From Pseudomonas sp. PH1b (GTDB lineage Bacteria; Pseudomonadota; Gammaproteobacteria; Pseudomonadales; Pseudomonadaceae): a DNA stretch of 64,000 nucleotides. The notes under the pieces are model-generated. The model was not told the DNA's origin. It saw only the letters and a list, made by a program, of their open reading frames with translations, and made no database searches. Position 1 is the stretch's first letter; every line of letters starts with the position of its first letter. The translations under genes were made by a program, and so were the position numbers. Shown piece after piece: positions 44,199 to 52,506 of this stretch. The stretch is from assembly GCF_000633395.1 (NCBI RefSeq), contig NZ_AYMU01000012.1, positions 124,001-188,000 on the forward strand, in the 5' to 3' direction.

Positions 44199-44452
44199 CC
44201 AACCCAGCCACAGGGAGCCGGCAGGCTCCCCACCAAGGGCATCTGCCGCTCCGGGAGCTGAAGGCGCGAGATGATGTGCAAAAAATTTTTAACCCATCAA
44301 GACCACAAGTGCCAGAACACTCCGTCGACTCCTGGCATCCCGCACAACAGACAAGTACGTCAGCGCAGCCAGGCGAAAGGCCGGGCTGCCAGTCGCACGA
44401 TAGAACGCACGACTGAAAGCCACACGCCTGAAGACATGGAGAATGAGCGGCG

Positions 44453-45088
44453 ATGAGCAATTATTTCGAAAGCCCCTTCAAGGGCATCACACTTGAGCAG
44501 CAGGTGACCCATCCAAATATCCGGGTGGGTCGCTACAGCTACTATTCCGGCTACTACCACAGCCACAGCTTCGATGATTGCGCGCGATACCTCTCTCACG
44601 AGGCAGGAGCGGACCAACTGATCATTGGCAGCTTCTGCTCGATCGGATCAGGCGCTGCATTCATCATGGCCGGCAATCAAGGCCATCGGAACGAGTGGAT
44701 CAGCACCTTCCCCTTCTATTGGATGAATGAGGAACCCTCCTTTAACGAAGCACTGAATGGATATGAACCCGCCGGCGACACCGTGATCGGCAATGACGTC
44801 TGGATCGGCTCAGAAGCCATTGTCATGCCAGGCATCAAGGTCGGCCACGGCGCCGTAATAGGCACACGCGCCCTGGTGGCCCGAGATGTCGAACCTTATG
44901 CAATCGTCGGCGGAAACCCTGCCAAGACACTGCGCAAACGCTTTGACGATTGCAGGATCGAGCTGCTTCTTGAGATGGAGTGGTGGAACTGGACCAATGA
45001 CCAGTTAAAGACGGCGATGCCGCTGATGACCTGTGCCAATGTCGAGGCGCTGCACGAGTATTGGCTAAAGTCCATCCACCGCACTTGA
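44453..45088 (+). CDS. catB: CatB-type (xenobiotic) chloramphenicol acetyltransferase
   Basis: A 211-residue trimeric hexapeptide acetyltransferase of the xenobiotic (CatB/Vat) class. NYFESPFKGITLEQQVTHPN and RVGRYSYYSGYYHSHSFDDC are hallmark N-terminal blocks, and the catalytic His78 lies in GNQGH. Left-handed beta-helix repeats run through DTVIGNDVWIGSEAIVMPG, and VGGNPAKTLRKRF precedes the C-terminal helix. It probably acetylates chloramphenicol-like hydroxyls using acetyl-CoA. It is a chromosomal single gene with no flanking mobile element, which suggests an intrinsic gene. The ribosome-binding site is weak. Confidence 0.9.
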   Translation: MSNYFESPFKGITLEQQVTHPNIRVGRYSYYSGYYHSHSFDDCARYLSHEAGADQLIIGSFCSIGSGAAFIMAGNQGHRNEWISTFPFYWMNEEPSFNEALNGYEPAGDTVIGNDVWIGSEAIVMPGIKVGHGAVIGTRALVARDVEPYAIVGGNPAKTLRKRFDDCRIELLLEMEWWNWTNDQLKTAMPLMTCANVEALHEYWLKSIHRT

Positions 45089-45260
45089 GCGCGCTAATCT
45101 TTCCTGCATCGACAGTTCAGGGCGGTCTTGATGCCCAGAGCACTTTTCGAACGGCCGGTTAGAACAGTCGGATCCAGCGTCCCCGGGTCAGTCACGAAAG
45201 GCCATCGACCCGACTGCCCGCCGAAGCACTCGATAGCCATTAAAATGCCCAGAAACAAAA

Positions 45261-45288
45261 AAGGGGTTCACCTTTCGGTGAACCCCTT
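45261..45288 (-). terminator. Terminator of tRNA-Val(GAC)
   Basis: AAGGGGTTCACC / GGTGAACCCCTT with loop TTTC, then TTTTTTGTTT on the minus strand, about 30 bases past the tRNA 3' end. Confidence 0.9.
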
Positions 45289-45317
45289 CTAGACCGCCCA
45301 GCAGAGCGGATTTTGTT

Positions 45318-45393
45318 TGGTAGGCGCGATTGGACTCGAACCAACGACCCCCACCATGTCAAGGTGGTGCTCTAACCAACTGAGCTACGTGCC
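45318..45393 (-). tRNA. tRNA-Val (anticodon GAC)
   Basis: A 76-base cloverleaf with encoded CCA. The anticodon arm CCACC-TTGACAT-GGTGG gives GAC; the T loop is TTCGAGT. Single tRNA gene with its own terminator. Confidence 0.97.
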
Positions 45394-45581
45394 TGCTGTG
45401 AGGCGGCATTCTACGGAATTTCGAAGGGGTGTCAACACCTTTTTTTCAGCTAAGCCTATGAATATGCGAATTTTTTATTTTCAGGGCCGAGAAGAAGTTA
45501 TGGCTCCCGTCTGGCAGCCAATTTGCAACTCAGGTAGCATCGGCGCACTCGTAAAATATATTAAACACATGAGGTCGCAGG

Positions 45582-46865
45582 ATGGCGAACATTCCTTACC
45601 CACAGTCCTATTACGCCGCCTCGGCCAATGCGGCGCCAGAGCGGCCGTCGCTGCAAGGCGAGGTTGAAACCGATGTCTGCGTGATCGGCGCGGGCTACAC
45701 CGGCCTGTCCAGCGCCCTGTTTCTTCTGGAGAACGGTTTTCGCGTAACGGTGCTGGAGGCCGCCAAGGTCGGCTTTGGTGCGTCCGGGCGCAACGGCGGG
45801 CAGATCGTCAACAGCTACAGCCGTGACATTGACGTGATCGAGCGCACTGTCGGCCCCAAGCAGGCGCAACTGCTGGGACAGATGGCCTTCGAGGGCGGCA
45901 GGATCATCCGCGAGCGCGTTGCCAAGTATCAGATCCAGTGCGACCTGAAGGACGGCGGCGTCTTCGCAGCAATGACCAGCAAGCAGATGGGCCACCTGGA
46001 GTCCCAGAAGCGCCTCTGGGAGCGCTACGGGCACACCCAGTTGGAATTACTGGATGAGCGGCGGATTCGTGAGGTAGTGGCCTGCGATCAATACAAGGGC
46101 GGCATGCTCGACATGAGCGGTGGCCATATCCACCCGCTGAACCTGGCACTGGGCGAGGCCGCGGCCGTGGAGTCCCTCGGCGGCACTCTGTACGAACAGT
46201 CCCCAGCGGTGCGCATCGAGCGCGGCGCCAATCCCGTGGTCCACACGCCGGAAGGAAAGGTACGCGCCAAGTTCGTCATCGTCGCTGGCAACGCCTACCT
46301 CGGCAACTTGGTTCCCGAGCTGGCAGCCAAGTCCATGCCATGCGGCACCCAGGTGATCACCACGGAGCCCCTGAGCGATGAACTGGCCGCCAGCCTCCTG
46401 CCCCAGGACTACTGCGTCGAGGACTGCAATTATCTGCTGGACTATTACCGCCTTTCCGGCGACAAGCGCCTGATCTTCGGCGGCGGCGTGGTCTATGGCG
46501 CACGTGATCCAGCCAATATCGAAGCGATCATTCGGCCAAAGATGCTCAAGGCCTTCCCACAACTCAAGGATGTGAAGATCGACTACGCCTGGACCGGCAA
46601 CTTCCTGCTGACCCTGTCACGCCTGCCGCAAGTTGGCCGCCTGGGGGACAACATCTATTACTCCCAGGGCTGCAGTGGCCATGGCGTGACCTATACCCAC
46701 CTGGCGGGCAAGGTCCTGGCAGAGGCCCTGCGCGGCCAGGCAGAGCGTTTCGACGCCTTCGCCGACCTGCCCCACTACCCCTTCCCTGGCGGCCAGCTGT
46801 TGCGCACGCCATTCACCGCCCTGGGCGCCTGGTACTACAGCCTGCGGGATAAATTCGGTTTCTGA
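45582..46865 (+). CDS. FAD-dependent oxidoreductase, PuuB/OrdL-like
   Basis: A 427-residue DAO-family flavoenzyme. The Rossmann dinucleotide motif GAGYTG is at 36-41 within DVCVIGAGYTGLSSALFLLE, followed by GASGRNGGQIVNSYS, a fingerprint of gamma-glutamylputrescine oxidases and related amine oxidases. The C-terminus has YYSQGCSGHGVTYTHLAGK, closing the FAD site. The likely reaction is oxidative deamination of a (gamma-glutamyl)polyamine or amino acid, but no other puu gene is adjacent, so the substrate is open. A strong terminator follows. Confidence 0.85.
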   Translation: MANIPYPQSYYAASANAAPERPSLQGEVETDVCVIGAGYTGLSSALFLLENGFRVTVLEAAKVGFGASGRNGGQIVNSYSRDIDVIERTVGPKQAQLLGQMAFEGGRIIRERVAKYQIQCDLKDGGVFAAMTSKQMGHLESQKRLWERYGHTQLELLDERRIREVVACDQYKGGMLDMSGGHIHPLNLALGEAAAVESLGGTLYEQSPAVRIERGANPVVHTPEGKVRAKFVIVAGNAYLGNLVPELAAKSMPCGTQVITTEPLSDELAASLLPQDYCVEDCNYLLDYYRLSGDKRLIFGGGVVYGARDPANIEAIIRPKMLKAFPQLKDVKIDYAWTGNFLLTLSRLPQVGRLGDNIYYSQGCSGHGVTYTHLAGKVLAEALRGQAERFDAFADLPHYPFPGGQLLRTPFTALGAWYYSLRDKFGF

Positions 46866-46890
46866 GCAAAGGCTTTTCGCAACCCCAAAA

Positions 46891-46911
46891 AAACCGCCAT
46901 GCAGGCGGTTT
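46891..46911 (+). terminator. Rho-independent terminator
   Basis: AAACCGCC / GGCGGTTT with loop ATGCA, followed by TTTTTA. Ends the oxidoreductase gene. Confidence 0.9.
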
Positions 46912-46972
46912 TTTTATGGTTTGTCATCGCGGCCGACAACCGCCGGAAAAACATGAATCCCGAAAACAAAAA

Positions 46973-46994
46973 ACCCCGGTCTTTCGACCAGGGT
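46973..46994 (-). terminator. Terminator of the Val-Asp-Asp tRNA operon
   Basis: A stem of GACCCTGGTC with GACCGGGGT (one bulge) and loop GAAA, followed on the minus strand by TTTTTTGTTTT. It lies about 75 bases past the last tRNA-Asp. Confidence 0.85.
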
Positions 46995-47069
46995 CTTTGC
47001 TATCGATCCGAAACAAGCCTTCGGCTTTTTTCGTTGCTTCAAGGCGTTCAGTGATCCTTGAGGCAGATA

Positions 47070-47146
47070 TGGCGCAGCGGACGGGACTCGAACCCGCGAC
47101 CCCCGGCGTGACAGGCCGGTATTCTAACCTACTGAACTACCGCTGC
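47070..47146 (-). tRNA. tRNA-Asp (anticodon GTC), copy 1
   Basis: A 77-base cloverleaf with encoded CCA. The anticodon arm CCGGC-CTGTCAC-GCCGG gives GTC. It differs from copy 2 by one D-loop base (CAGTAGG here, CAGTCGG there). Confidence 0.97.
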
Positions 47147-47247
47147 GTATCGCTTGGACTTGCGTCCATGTGAACCTTTTGAATTGTCCGACTGATCAGC
47201 CTAGAGGCTTTTCAATCTCAAACCAGGCAAGCCTGATCTGGAAAATA

Positions 47248-47324
47248 TGGCGCAGCGGACGGGACTCGAACCCGCGACCCCCGGCGTGACAGGCCGGTAT
47301 TCTAACCGACTGAACTACCGCTGC
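47248..47324 (-). tRNA. tRNA-Asp (anticodon GTC), copy 2
   Basis: A 77-base cloverleaf nearly identical to copy 1, about 100 bases upstream in the same transcript. It has the common D-loop sequence CAGTCGG. Confidence 0.97.
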
Positions 47325-47383
47325 GCGTCGGTTGGATGCTTCTGTGGAAGCTTCCACCTTTCTTGCGAAAGGTACTCAGGAAG

Positions 47384-47459
47384 TGGTGGGTGATGACGGG
47401 ATCGAACCGCCGACATTCTGCTTGTAAGGCAGACGCTCTCCCGGCTGAGCTAATCACCC
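47384..47459 (-). tRNA. tRNA-Val (anticodon TAC)
   Basis: A 76-base cloverleaf with encoded CCA. The anticodon arm TCTGC-CTTACAA-GCAGA gives TAC. It is the first of a three-tRNA transcript with the two tRNA-Asp genes. Confidence 0.97.
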
Positions 47460-47634
47460 TTTGCTTCGTTGAGGCCGCGAAATTTACGCAGGTATCGAAG
47501 CTAAGTCAATAGCAGGGTTGAAGTTTTTTTCAAAAACAGCGGTAAACCCCACGCTTCAGACCAGCAGCAAACACAACCACGTCATCAGGCCTTTCCCTGT
47601 CGCTCGAAGCCTGAAGCGTGAAGCTCGCCACACC

Positions 47635-48411
47635 TTAGCCCTGATAAATCATTTTCCTGGTCATGCCGCCGTCCACCACGAATTCCTGGCCGGTGACAAA
47701 ACCCGAATTGCGCGACAGCAGCCAGGCCACCATCGACGCCACATCCTCCACCGTCCCCACCCGCCCCGCAGGATGCTGGGTATGGTCGGCATCAGACAGA
47801 GGCTCGGCACGGCGCGCTGCAGGGTCACGGGCATCGATCCATCCAGGGCTGACCGCATTGACCCGGACCTCCGGGCCCAGGCTGATCGCCAGGGCGTGAG
47901 TAAGGGAGAGTAAACCACCCTTGCTCGCCGCATAGGCCTCACTGTCGGGTTCCGATTGCCGGGCACGGGTGGACGCCAGATTGACGATCGAGCCGCCATG
48001 GGCCCGCAGGTAGGGTGCACAATGCTTGGCCAGCAGCATGGGGCCACTCAGGTTCACGGCCAGCACCCGATTCCAGTACGCCAGATCCAGGCTTTCCAGG
48101 GTGATGTTGTGCGGCTCGGCCATAGCAGCGTTGCACACCAGGCCGTCGAGACGCCCGAACTGCCCCAGCACCTCGGCAATACCTCGAGCCACCTGTTCTT
48201 CATCCGCCACATCCATGGTGATGAACCAGGCGCTGTCACCCAACGCCTTGGCCACCTTGGAGCCCCGCTGCCGATCCAGATCAGCCAGGACCACCTGCCA
48301 GCCTTCACTGATCAGCCAGGCCGCGATACCAAGGCCAATTCCCCGCGCCGCGCCAGTAACCAGCGCGACACGACCGATGCCAGCCACCTGAGGTGCGGAC
48401 AACTCGATCAC
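47635..48411 (-). CDS. Short-chain dehydrogenase/reductase
   Basis: A 258-residue classical SDR. The cofactor motif TGAARGIG is at 19-26, NAAM follows near residue 95, the catalytic Ser and YAASKGG supply the Ser-Tyr-Lys triad, and VDGGMTRKM ends the protein as in the family. The substrate is not evident. Its start overlaps the metZ stop by four bases, so it is translated with metZ. This linkage is common in Pseudomonas but its metabolic reason is unclear. Confidence 0.9.
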   Translation of the reverse strand: MIELSAPQVAGIGRVALVTGAARGIGLGIAAWLISEGWQVVLADLDRQRGSKVAKALGDSAWFITMDVADEEQVARGIAEVLGQFGRLDGLVCNAAMAEPHNITLESLDLAYWNRVLAVNLSGPMLLAKHCAPYLRAHGGSIVNLASTRARQSEPDSEAYAASKGGLLSLTHALAISLGPEVRVNAVSPGWIDARDPAARRAEPLSDADHTQHPAGRVGTVEDVASMVAWLLSRNSGFVTGQEFVVDGGMTRKMIYQG

Positions 48412-49619
48412 AAGGCTGCCAACCCGCGGGCCAGGTCGGCCTGCAGGTCAGCCACATCCTCAAGCCCCACGGCGATACGGATCAGGCTGTCGCGAATACC
48501 CGCCGCTTCACGTTCCTGGGGTGCGAGGCGTCCATGGGAAGTGGTGCTCGGGTGGGTGATGGTGGTCTTGCTGTCACCCAGGTTGGCGGTAATCGAAATC
48601 AGGCGAGTGGCATCGATAAAGCGCCAGGCCCCCTCCTTGCCTCCCTTGACCTCGAAACTCACCACCGCGCCAAAGCCACGCTGCTGGCGCTTGGCCAACT
48701 CGTGCTGCGGGTGGCTGGCCAGGCCGGCGTAGTGCACCTTCTCGACTCCGTCCTGCCGCTCCAGCCACTCGGCCAGGGCCAAGGCATTGGAGCAATGGGC
48801 GCGCATCCGCAGGTTCAGGGTTTCCAGGCCCTTGAGGAAAATCCAGGCATTGAACGGACTCAGGGTCGGCCCCGCGGTACGCAGGAACCCCACCACTTCC
48901 TTCATCTGCTCGCTGCGCCCCGCCACCACGCCGCCCATGCAACGACCCTGGCCGTCGATGAACTTGGTTGCCGAGTGCAGCACCACGTCTGCCCCCAGCT
49001 TCAGCGGCTGCTGCAAGGCCGGCGTGCAAAAACAGTTGTCGACTACCAGCATTGCGCCCTTGGCGTGGGCCACCTCGGCCAGCGCGGCGATATCCACTAA
49101 CTCAGCCAGGGGATTGGACGGCGACTCGACGAACAGCAGCTTGGTATTGCCCTTGATTGCCGCATCCCAGCCGGAGAGATCCGCCAGGGGGACATAATCG
49201 ACTTCCACACCAAAACGCTTGAAGTACTTCTCGAACAGACTGATGGTCGAACCGAACACGCTGCGCGACACCAGCACATGATCACCCGCACTGCACAAGC
49301 TCATGACCACCGACAGAATCGCTGCCATGCCGGTGGCCGTGGCCACCGCCTGCTCCGCACCTTCCAGCGCCGCGATACGCTCCTCGAAAGAGCGCACGGT
49401 CGGGTTGGTGTAACGGGAATAGACATTGCCCGGCACTTCGCCAGCGAACCGTGCGGCCGCATCGGCGGCCGTGCGGAACACATAGCTGGAGGTGAAGAAC
49501 ATCGGATCACCGTGCTCACCTTCCGGCGAACGGTGCTGGCCGGCGCGCACCGCCAGGGTATCGAACGCTACGCCTTCAAGGTCGCTGTCCAGCCGACCGG
49601 CATCCCAATCCTGACTCAT
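48408..49619 (-). CDS. metZ: O-succinylhomoserine sulfhydrylase
   Basis: A 403-residue PLP enzyme of the Cys/Met-metabolism family. It replaces the succinyl group of O-succinylhomoserine with sulfide to give homocysteine, the direct sulfhydrylation route to methionine used by pseudomonads. It shows SRYTNPTVRSFEERIAALEGAE near residue 67, the PLP-lysine motif HSATKFIDGQGR, and STTSHGRL near the C-terminus. It is in the order purF-metZ conserved in Pseudomonas, 36 bases after purF. Confidence 0.95.
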   Translation of the reverse strand: MSQDWDAGRLDSDLEGVAFDTLAVRAGQHRSPEGEHGDPMFFTSSYVFRTAADAAARFAGEVPGNVYSRYTNPTVRSFEERIAALEGAEQAVATATGMAAILSVVMSLCSAGDHVLVSRSVFGSTISLFEKYFKRFGVEVDYVPLADLSGWDAAIKGNTKLLFVESPSNPLAELVDIAALAEVAHAKGAMLVVDNCFCTPALQQPLKLGADVVLHSATKFIDGQGRCMGGVVAGRSEQMKEVVGFLRTAGPTLSPFNAWIFLKGLETLNLRMRAHCSNALALAEWLERQDGVEKVHYAGLASHPQHELAKRQQRGFGAVVSFEVKGGKEGAWRFIDATRLISITANLGDSKTTITHPSTTSHGRLAPQEREAAGIRDSLIRIAVGLEDVADLQADLARGLAAL

Positions 49620-49655
49620 GCCGCCTACTCCTAATGTCTTCTTGAATGCTCTGAA

Positions 49656-51161
49656 TCAGTTGTTGTACAGATCGATGATGGCGCTGACCGCCTGGGTCTT
49701 GACCTTGGACGCGTCGTTACGGGCGTTCTCGATCTTGTTCAGATAGGCCTCGTCGACGTCGCCGGTGACGTACTTGCCATCGAACACGGCGCAATCGAAA
49801 TGCTCGATCTTGATCTTGCCGCCACCGACCGCCTCGATCAGGTCAGGCAGGTCCTGGTAGATCAGCCAATCGGCACCGATCAGGTCGGCCACATCCTGGG
49901 TCGAACGATTGTGGGCAATCAGCTCGTGAGCACTCGGCATGTCGATGCCGTACACGTTTGGATAACGCACGGCCGGCGCTGCGGAACAGAAGTAGACGTT
50001 TTTCGCACCGGCTTCACGGGCCATCTGAATGATCTGCTTGCAAGTGGTGCCACGCACGATGGAGTCATCCACCAGCATCACGTTCTTGCCGCGGAACTCC
50101 AGCTCAATGGCGTTGAGCTTCTGGCGCACGGATTTTTTCCGTGCAGCCTGGCCCGGCATGATGAAGGTCCGGCCGATGTAGCGGTTCTTCACGAAGCCTT
50201 CGCGGAACTTGACTCCCAGGTGGTTGGCCAGCTCCAGGGCAGCGGTGCGGCTGGTGTCCGGGATCGGGATCACCACATCGATATCGTGCTCGGGACGCTC
50301 GCGTAGGATTTTCTCCGCCAGCTTCTCACCCATGCGCAGCCGGGCCTTGTAGACCGATACACCGTCGATGATCGAATCGGGACGCGCCAGGTACACGTGC
50401 TCGAAGATGCACGGAGTGAGCTGCGGATCGTTCGCGCACTGACGGGTATACAGCTTGCCCTCTTCAGTGATGTAGACCGCCTCGCCCGGGGCCAGGTCGC
50501 GGATCAGGGTGAAACCCAGCACGTCCAGGGACACGCTTTCCGAGGCGATCATGTACTCCACGCCCTCGTCGGTATGGCGCTGGCCGAACACAATCGGACG
50601 GATGCCATGAGGATCCCGGAACCCCACGATGCCGTAGCCGGTGATCATCGCCACCACCGCATAGCCGCCTACACAACGGTTGTGCACGTCGGTTACCGCG
50701 GCGAACACGTCTTCTTCGGTAGGCTGCAGCTTGCCGCGCTGGGCCAGCTCGTGGGCGAACACGTTGAGCAGCACTTCAGAGTCGGAGTTGGTGTTGACGT
50801 GGCGCAGGTCAGACTCGTAGATCTCCTTGGCCAACTGCTCGACATTGGTCAGGTTGCCGTTGTGCGCCAGGGTGATGCCATACGGTGAGTTGACGTAGAA
50901 CGGCTGGGCCTCGGCCGAGGTCGAGCTGCCCGCGGTTGGATAGCGGACATGACCGATGCCCATGTGACCGACCAGGCGCTGCATGTGGCGCTGCTGGAAC
51001 ACATCACGGACCAGGCCATTATCCTTGCGCAGGAATAACCGGCCATCATGGCTGGTCACGATACCGGCAGCGTCCTGGCCGCGGTGCTGGAGGACGGTTA
51101 GCGCGTCATACAGCGCCTGATTGACGTTCGACTTACCGACGATACCGACGATGCCACACAT
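49656..51161 (-). CDS. purF: Amidophosphoribosyltransferase
   Basis: A 501-residue glutamine-PRPP amidotransferase, the first step of purine synthesis. The N-terminal Ntn glutaminase starts with the nucleophile (MCGIVGIVG; Cys2 exposed after Met removal). The PRPP-binding motif near MLVDDSIVRGTT lies in the C-terminal phosphoribosyltransferase domain. ATG 51161 is required to put Cys at position 2; an in-frame upstream start at 51170 is wrong. It lies about 40 bases after cvpA, as in many gamma-proteobacteria. Confidence 0.98.
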   Translation of the reverse strand: MCGIVGIVGKSNVNQALYDALTVLQHRGQDAAGIVTSHDGRLFLRKDNGLVRDVFQQRHMQRLVGHMGIGHVRYPTAGSSTSAEAQPFYVNSPYGITLAHNGNLTNVEQLAKEIYESDLRHVNTNSDSEVLLNVFAHELAQRGKLQPTEEDVFAAVTDVHNRCVGGYAVVAMITGYGIVGFRDPHGIRPIVFGQRHTDEGVEYMIASESVSLDVLGFTLIRDLAPGEAVYITEEGKLYTRQCANDPQLTPCIFEHVYLARPDSIIDGVSVYKARLRMGEKLAEKILRERPEHDIDVVIPIPDTSRTAALELANHLGVKFREGFVKNRYIGRTFIMPGQAARKKSVRQKLNAIELEFRGKNVMLVDDSIVRGTTCKQIIQMAREAGAKNVYFCSAAPAVRYPNVYGIDMPSAHELIAHNRSTQDVADLIGADWLIYQDLPDLIEAVGGGKIKIEHFDCAVFDGKYVTGDVDEAYLNKIENARNDASKVKTQAVSAIIDLYNN

Positions 51162-51202
51162 GCGACGCAACCCCTACTTAATGAAACTGAACTGAACCCA
51201 TC

Positions 51203-51760
51203 TTACTGAGGCGTTTTGGCCGGTAAGAGGTGCTCCTTGAACGGTATATCAGCGGGTACGCTGATACCGCTGGCCAGCCACTGACTGCTCCACCCCAGAA
51301 TGAGGTTCTTGGACCAGTCTGCAACCAATAGAAATTGTGGCACCAGTCGCGACTGTTGCCACCAGGAATCCTGCTGTACCGGCCCCAGGCTCAGAAGCCC
51401 GACCGCCACGACCACCAGCAACGCGCCACGCGCCGCGCCGAAGGCCATGCCGAGGAATCGATCGGTTCCGGAGAGGCCGGTGACGCGAATCAATTCGCCG
51501 ATGAGATAGTTGACCATTGCCCCCACCAGCAAGGTGGCGACAAACATGATTGCGCAGCCCGCGATCACGCGAGCCGAAGGAGTTTCGATATAACCGCCGA
51601 GGTACTCGGACAGTGAGCCACCAAACATCCAGGCAACGACTCCTGCGATGATCCAGGTAAGCAACGACAAGGCTTCTTTGACGAAACCGCGGCTCAAGCT
51701 GATCAAAGCGGAGATGGCGATTATTGCAACGATCGCCCAGTCAACCCAGGTAAATGGCAC
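51203..51760 (-). CDS. cvpA: CvpA-family membrane protein
   Basis: A 185-residue inner-membrane protein with four hydrophobic segments. MPFTWVDWAIVAIIAISALISL opens the first, and ALSLLTWIIAGVVAWMFGG, IAGCAIMFVATLLVGAMVNY and GAARGALLVVVAVGLLSLG follow. CvpA is needed for colicin V production and envelope robustness in E. coli; its molecular role is unclear. Conserved upstream of purF. Confidence 0.95.
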   Translation of the reverse strand: MPFTWVDWAIVAIIAISALISLSRGFVKEALSLLTWIIAGVVAWMFGGSLSEYLGGYIETPSARVIAGCAIMFVATLLVGAMVNYLIGELIRVTGLSGTDRFLGMAFGAARGALLVVVAVGLLSLGPVQQDSWWQQSRLVPQFLLVADWSKNLILGWSSQWLASGISVPADIPFKEHLLPAKTPQ

Positions 51761-51858
51761 AGTGCAGCCTACAGACGGATAAGGCGGCGCATTTTAACAG
51801 AGCGCTTGGCTGTCGGTAAGCTGCGATTCACTGTGCTTTTAAAATCAGCCAGATAGCT

Positions 51859-52506
51859 TCAGCCACGCTCTGGCTGGAAGCGCACCACGAAGCCCTTGAG
51901 GTTCTGCTGACGCCCCAAAAGGTCACGCAGGCGATCTGCCTCGGCACGCTCGATCAACGGGCCGACAAACACTCGATTCTTACCTTCGGCCGAACGGATA
52001 TAGGCGTTATAACCCTGGCTGCGCAGGGTTTTCTGCAGGTTTTCCGCACTTTCACGACTCGACAGGCTGGCCAATTGCACCGACCAGCTGACGGACAGGC
52101 CATTGGCATCTACCCGGCTCTGGGTCGTATCGGGCTTGGCCACGGCCACCGGCTGAGGTGGCGCCGGAACAGGTTTCGGCGCCGGCGTCGGCTTGCTCGC
52201 CACAACGGGCGCCGCAGCGGCCACTGGCGCGCTTGGAGCAATCGGCATCGAAGGCGCCGACTGCTGAACCACTGGCTCATCGGCCGGCACCGAGCCTTCA
52301 GGCAACGCCTGAGGCTCGGGCACCACCACCGGCTCGACCTGAACCTGGGGCATCACCGAAGCCTGAGGCGCCGGCGGTGCTTCGACCGTAACACGGCGCT
52401 GCTCGTCCTCTCGCGAGAACAGCATCGGCAGAAAGATCACCGCCAACGCCACCAACACCAGAGCCCCCACCATTCGCTGCTTGTAGACGTTATCCAACAT
52501 AGCCAT
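51859..52506 (-). CDS. SPOR-domain protein (DedD-like)
   Basis: A 215-residue protein with one N-terminal transmembrane segment (MVGALVLVALAVIFLPMLF, about 12-30), a long Pro/Ala/Val-rich periplasmic spacer and a C-terminal SPOR domain (WSVQLASLSSRESAENLQKT, RVFVGPLIERAEADRL). This is the DedD layout; such proteins localise to the division septum by binding denuded glycans. ATG 52506 has GGAAG upstream and overlaps the folC 3' end. Confidence 0.9.
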   Translation of the reverse strand: MAMLDNVYKQRMVGALVLVALAVIFLPMLFSREDEQRRVTVEAPPAPQASVMPQVQVEPVVVPEPQALPEGSVPADEPVVQQSAPSMPIAPSAPVAAAAPVVASKPTPAPKPVPAPPQPVAVAKPDTTQSRVDANGLSVSWSVQLASLSSRESAENLQKTLRSQGYNAYIRSAEGKNRVFVGPLIERAEADRLRDLLGRQQNLKGFVVRFQPERG

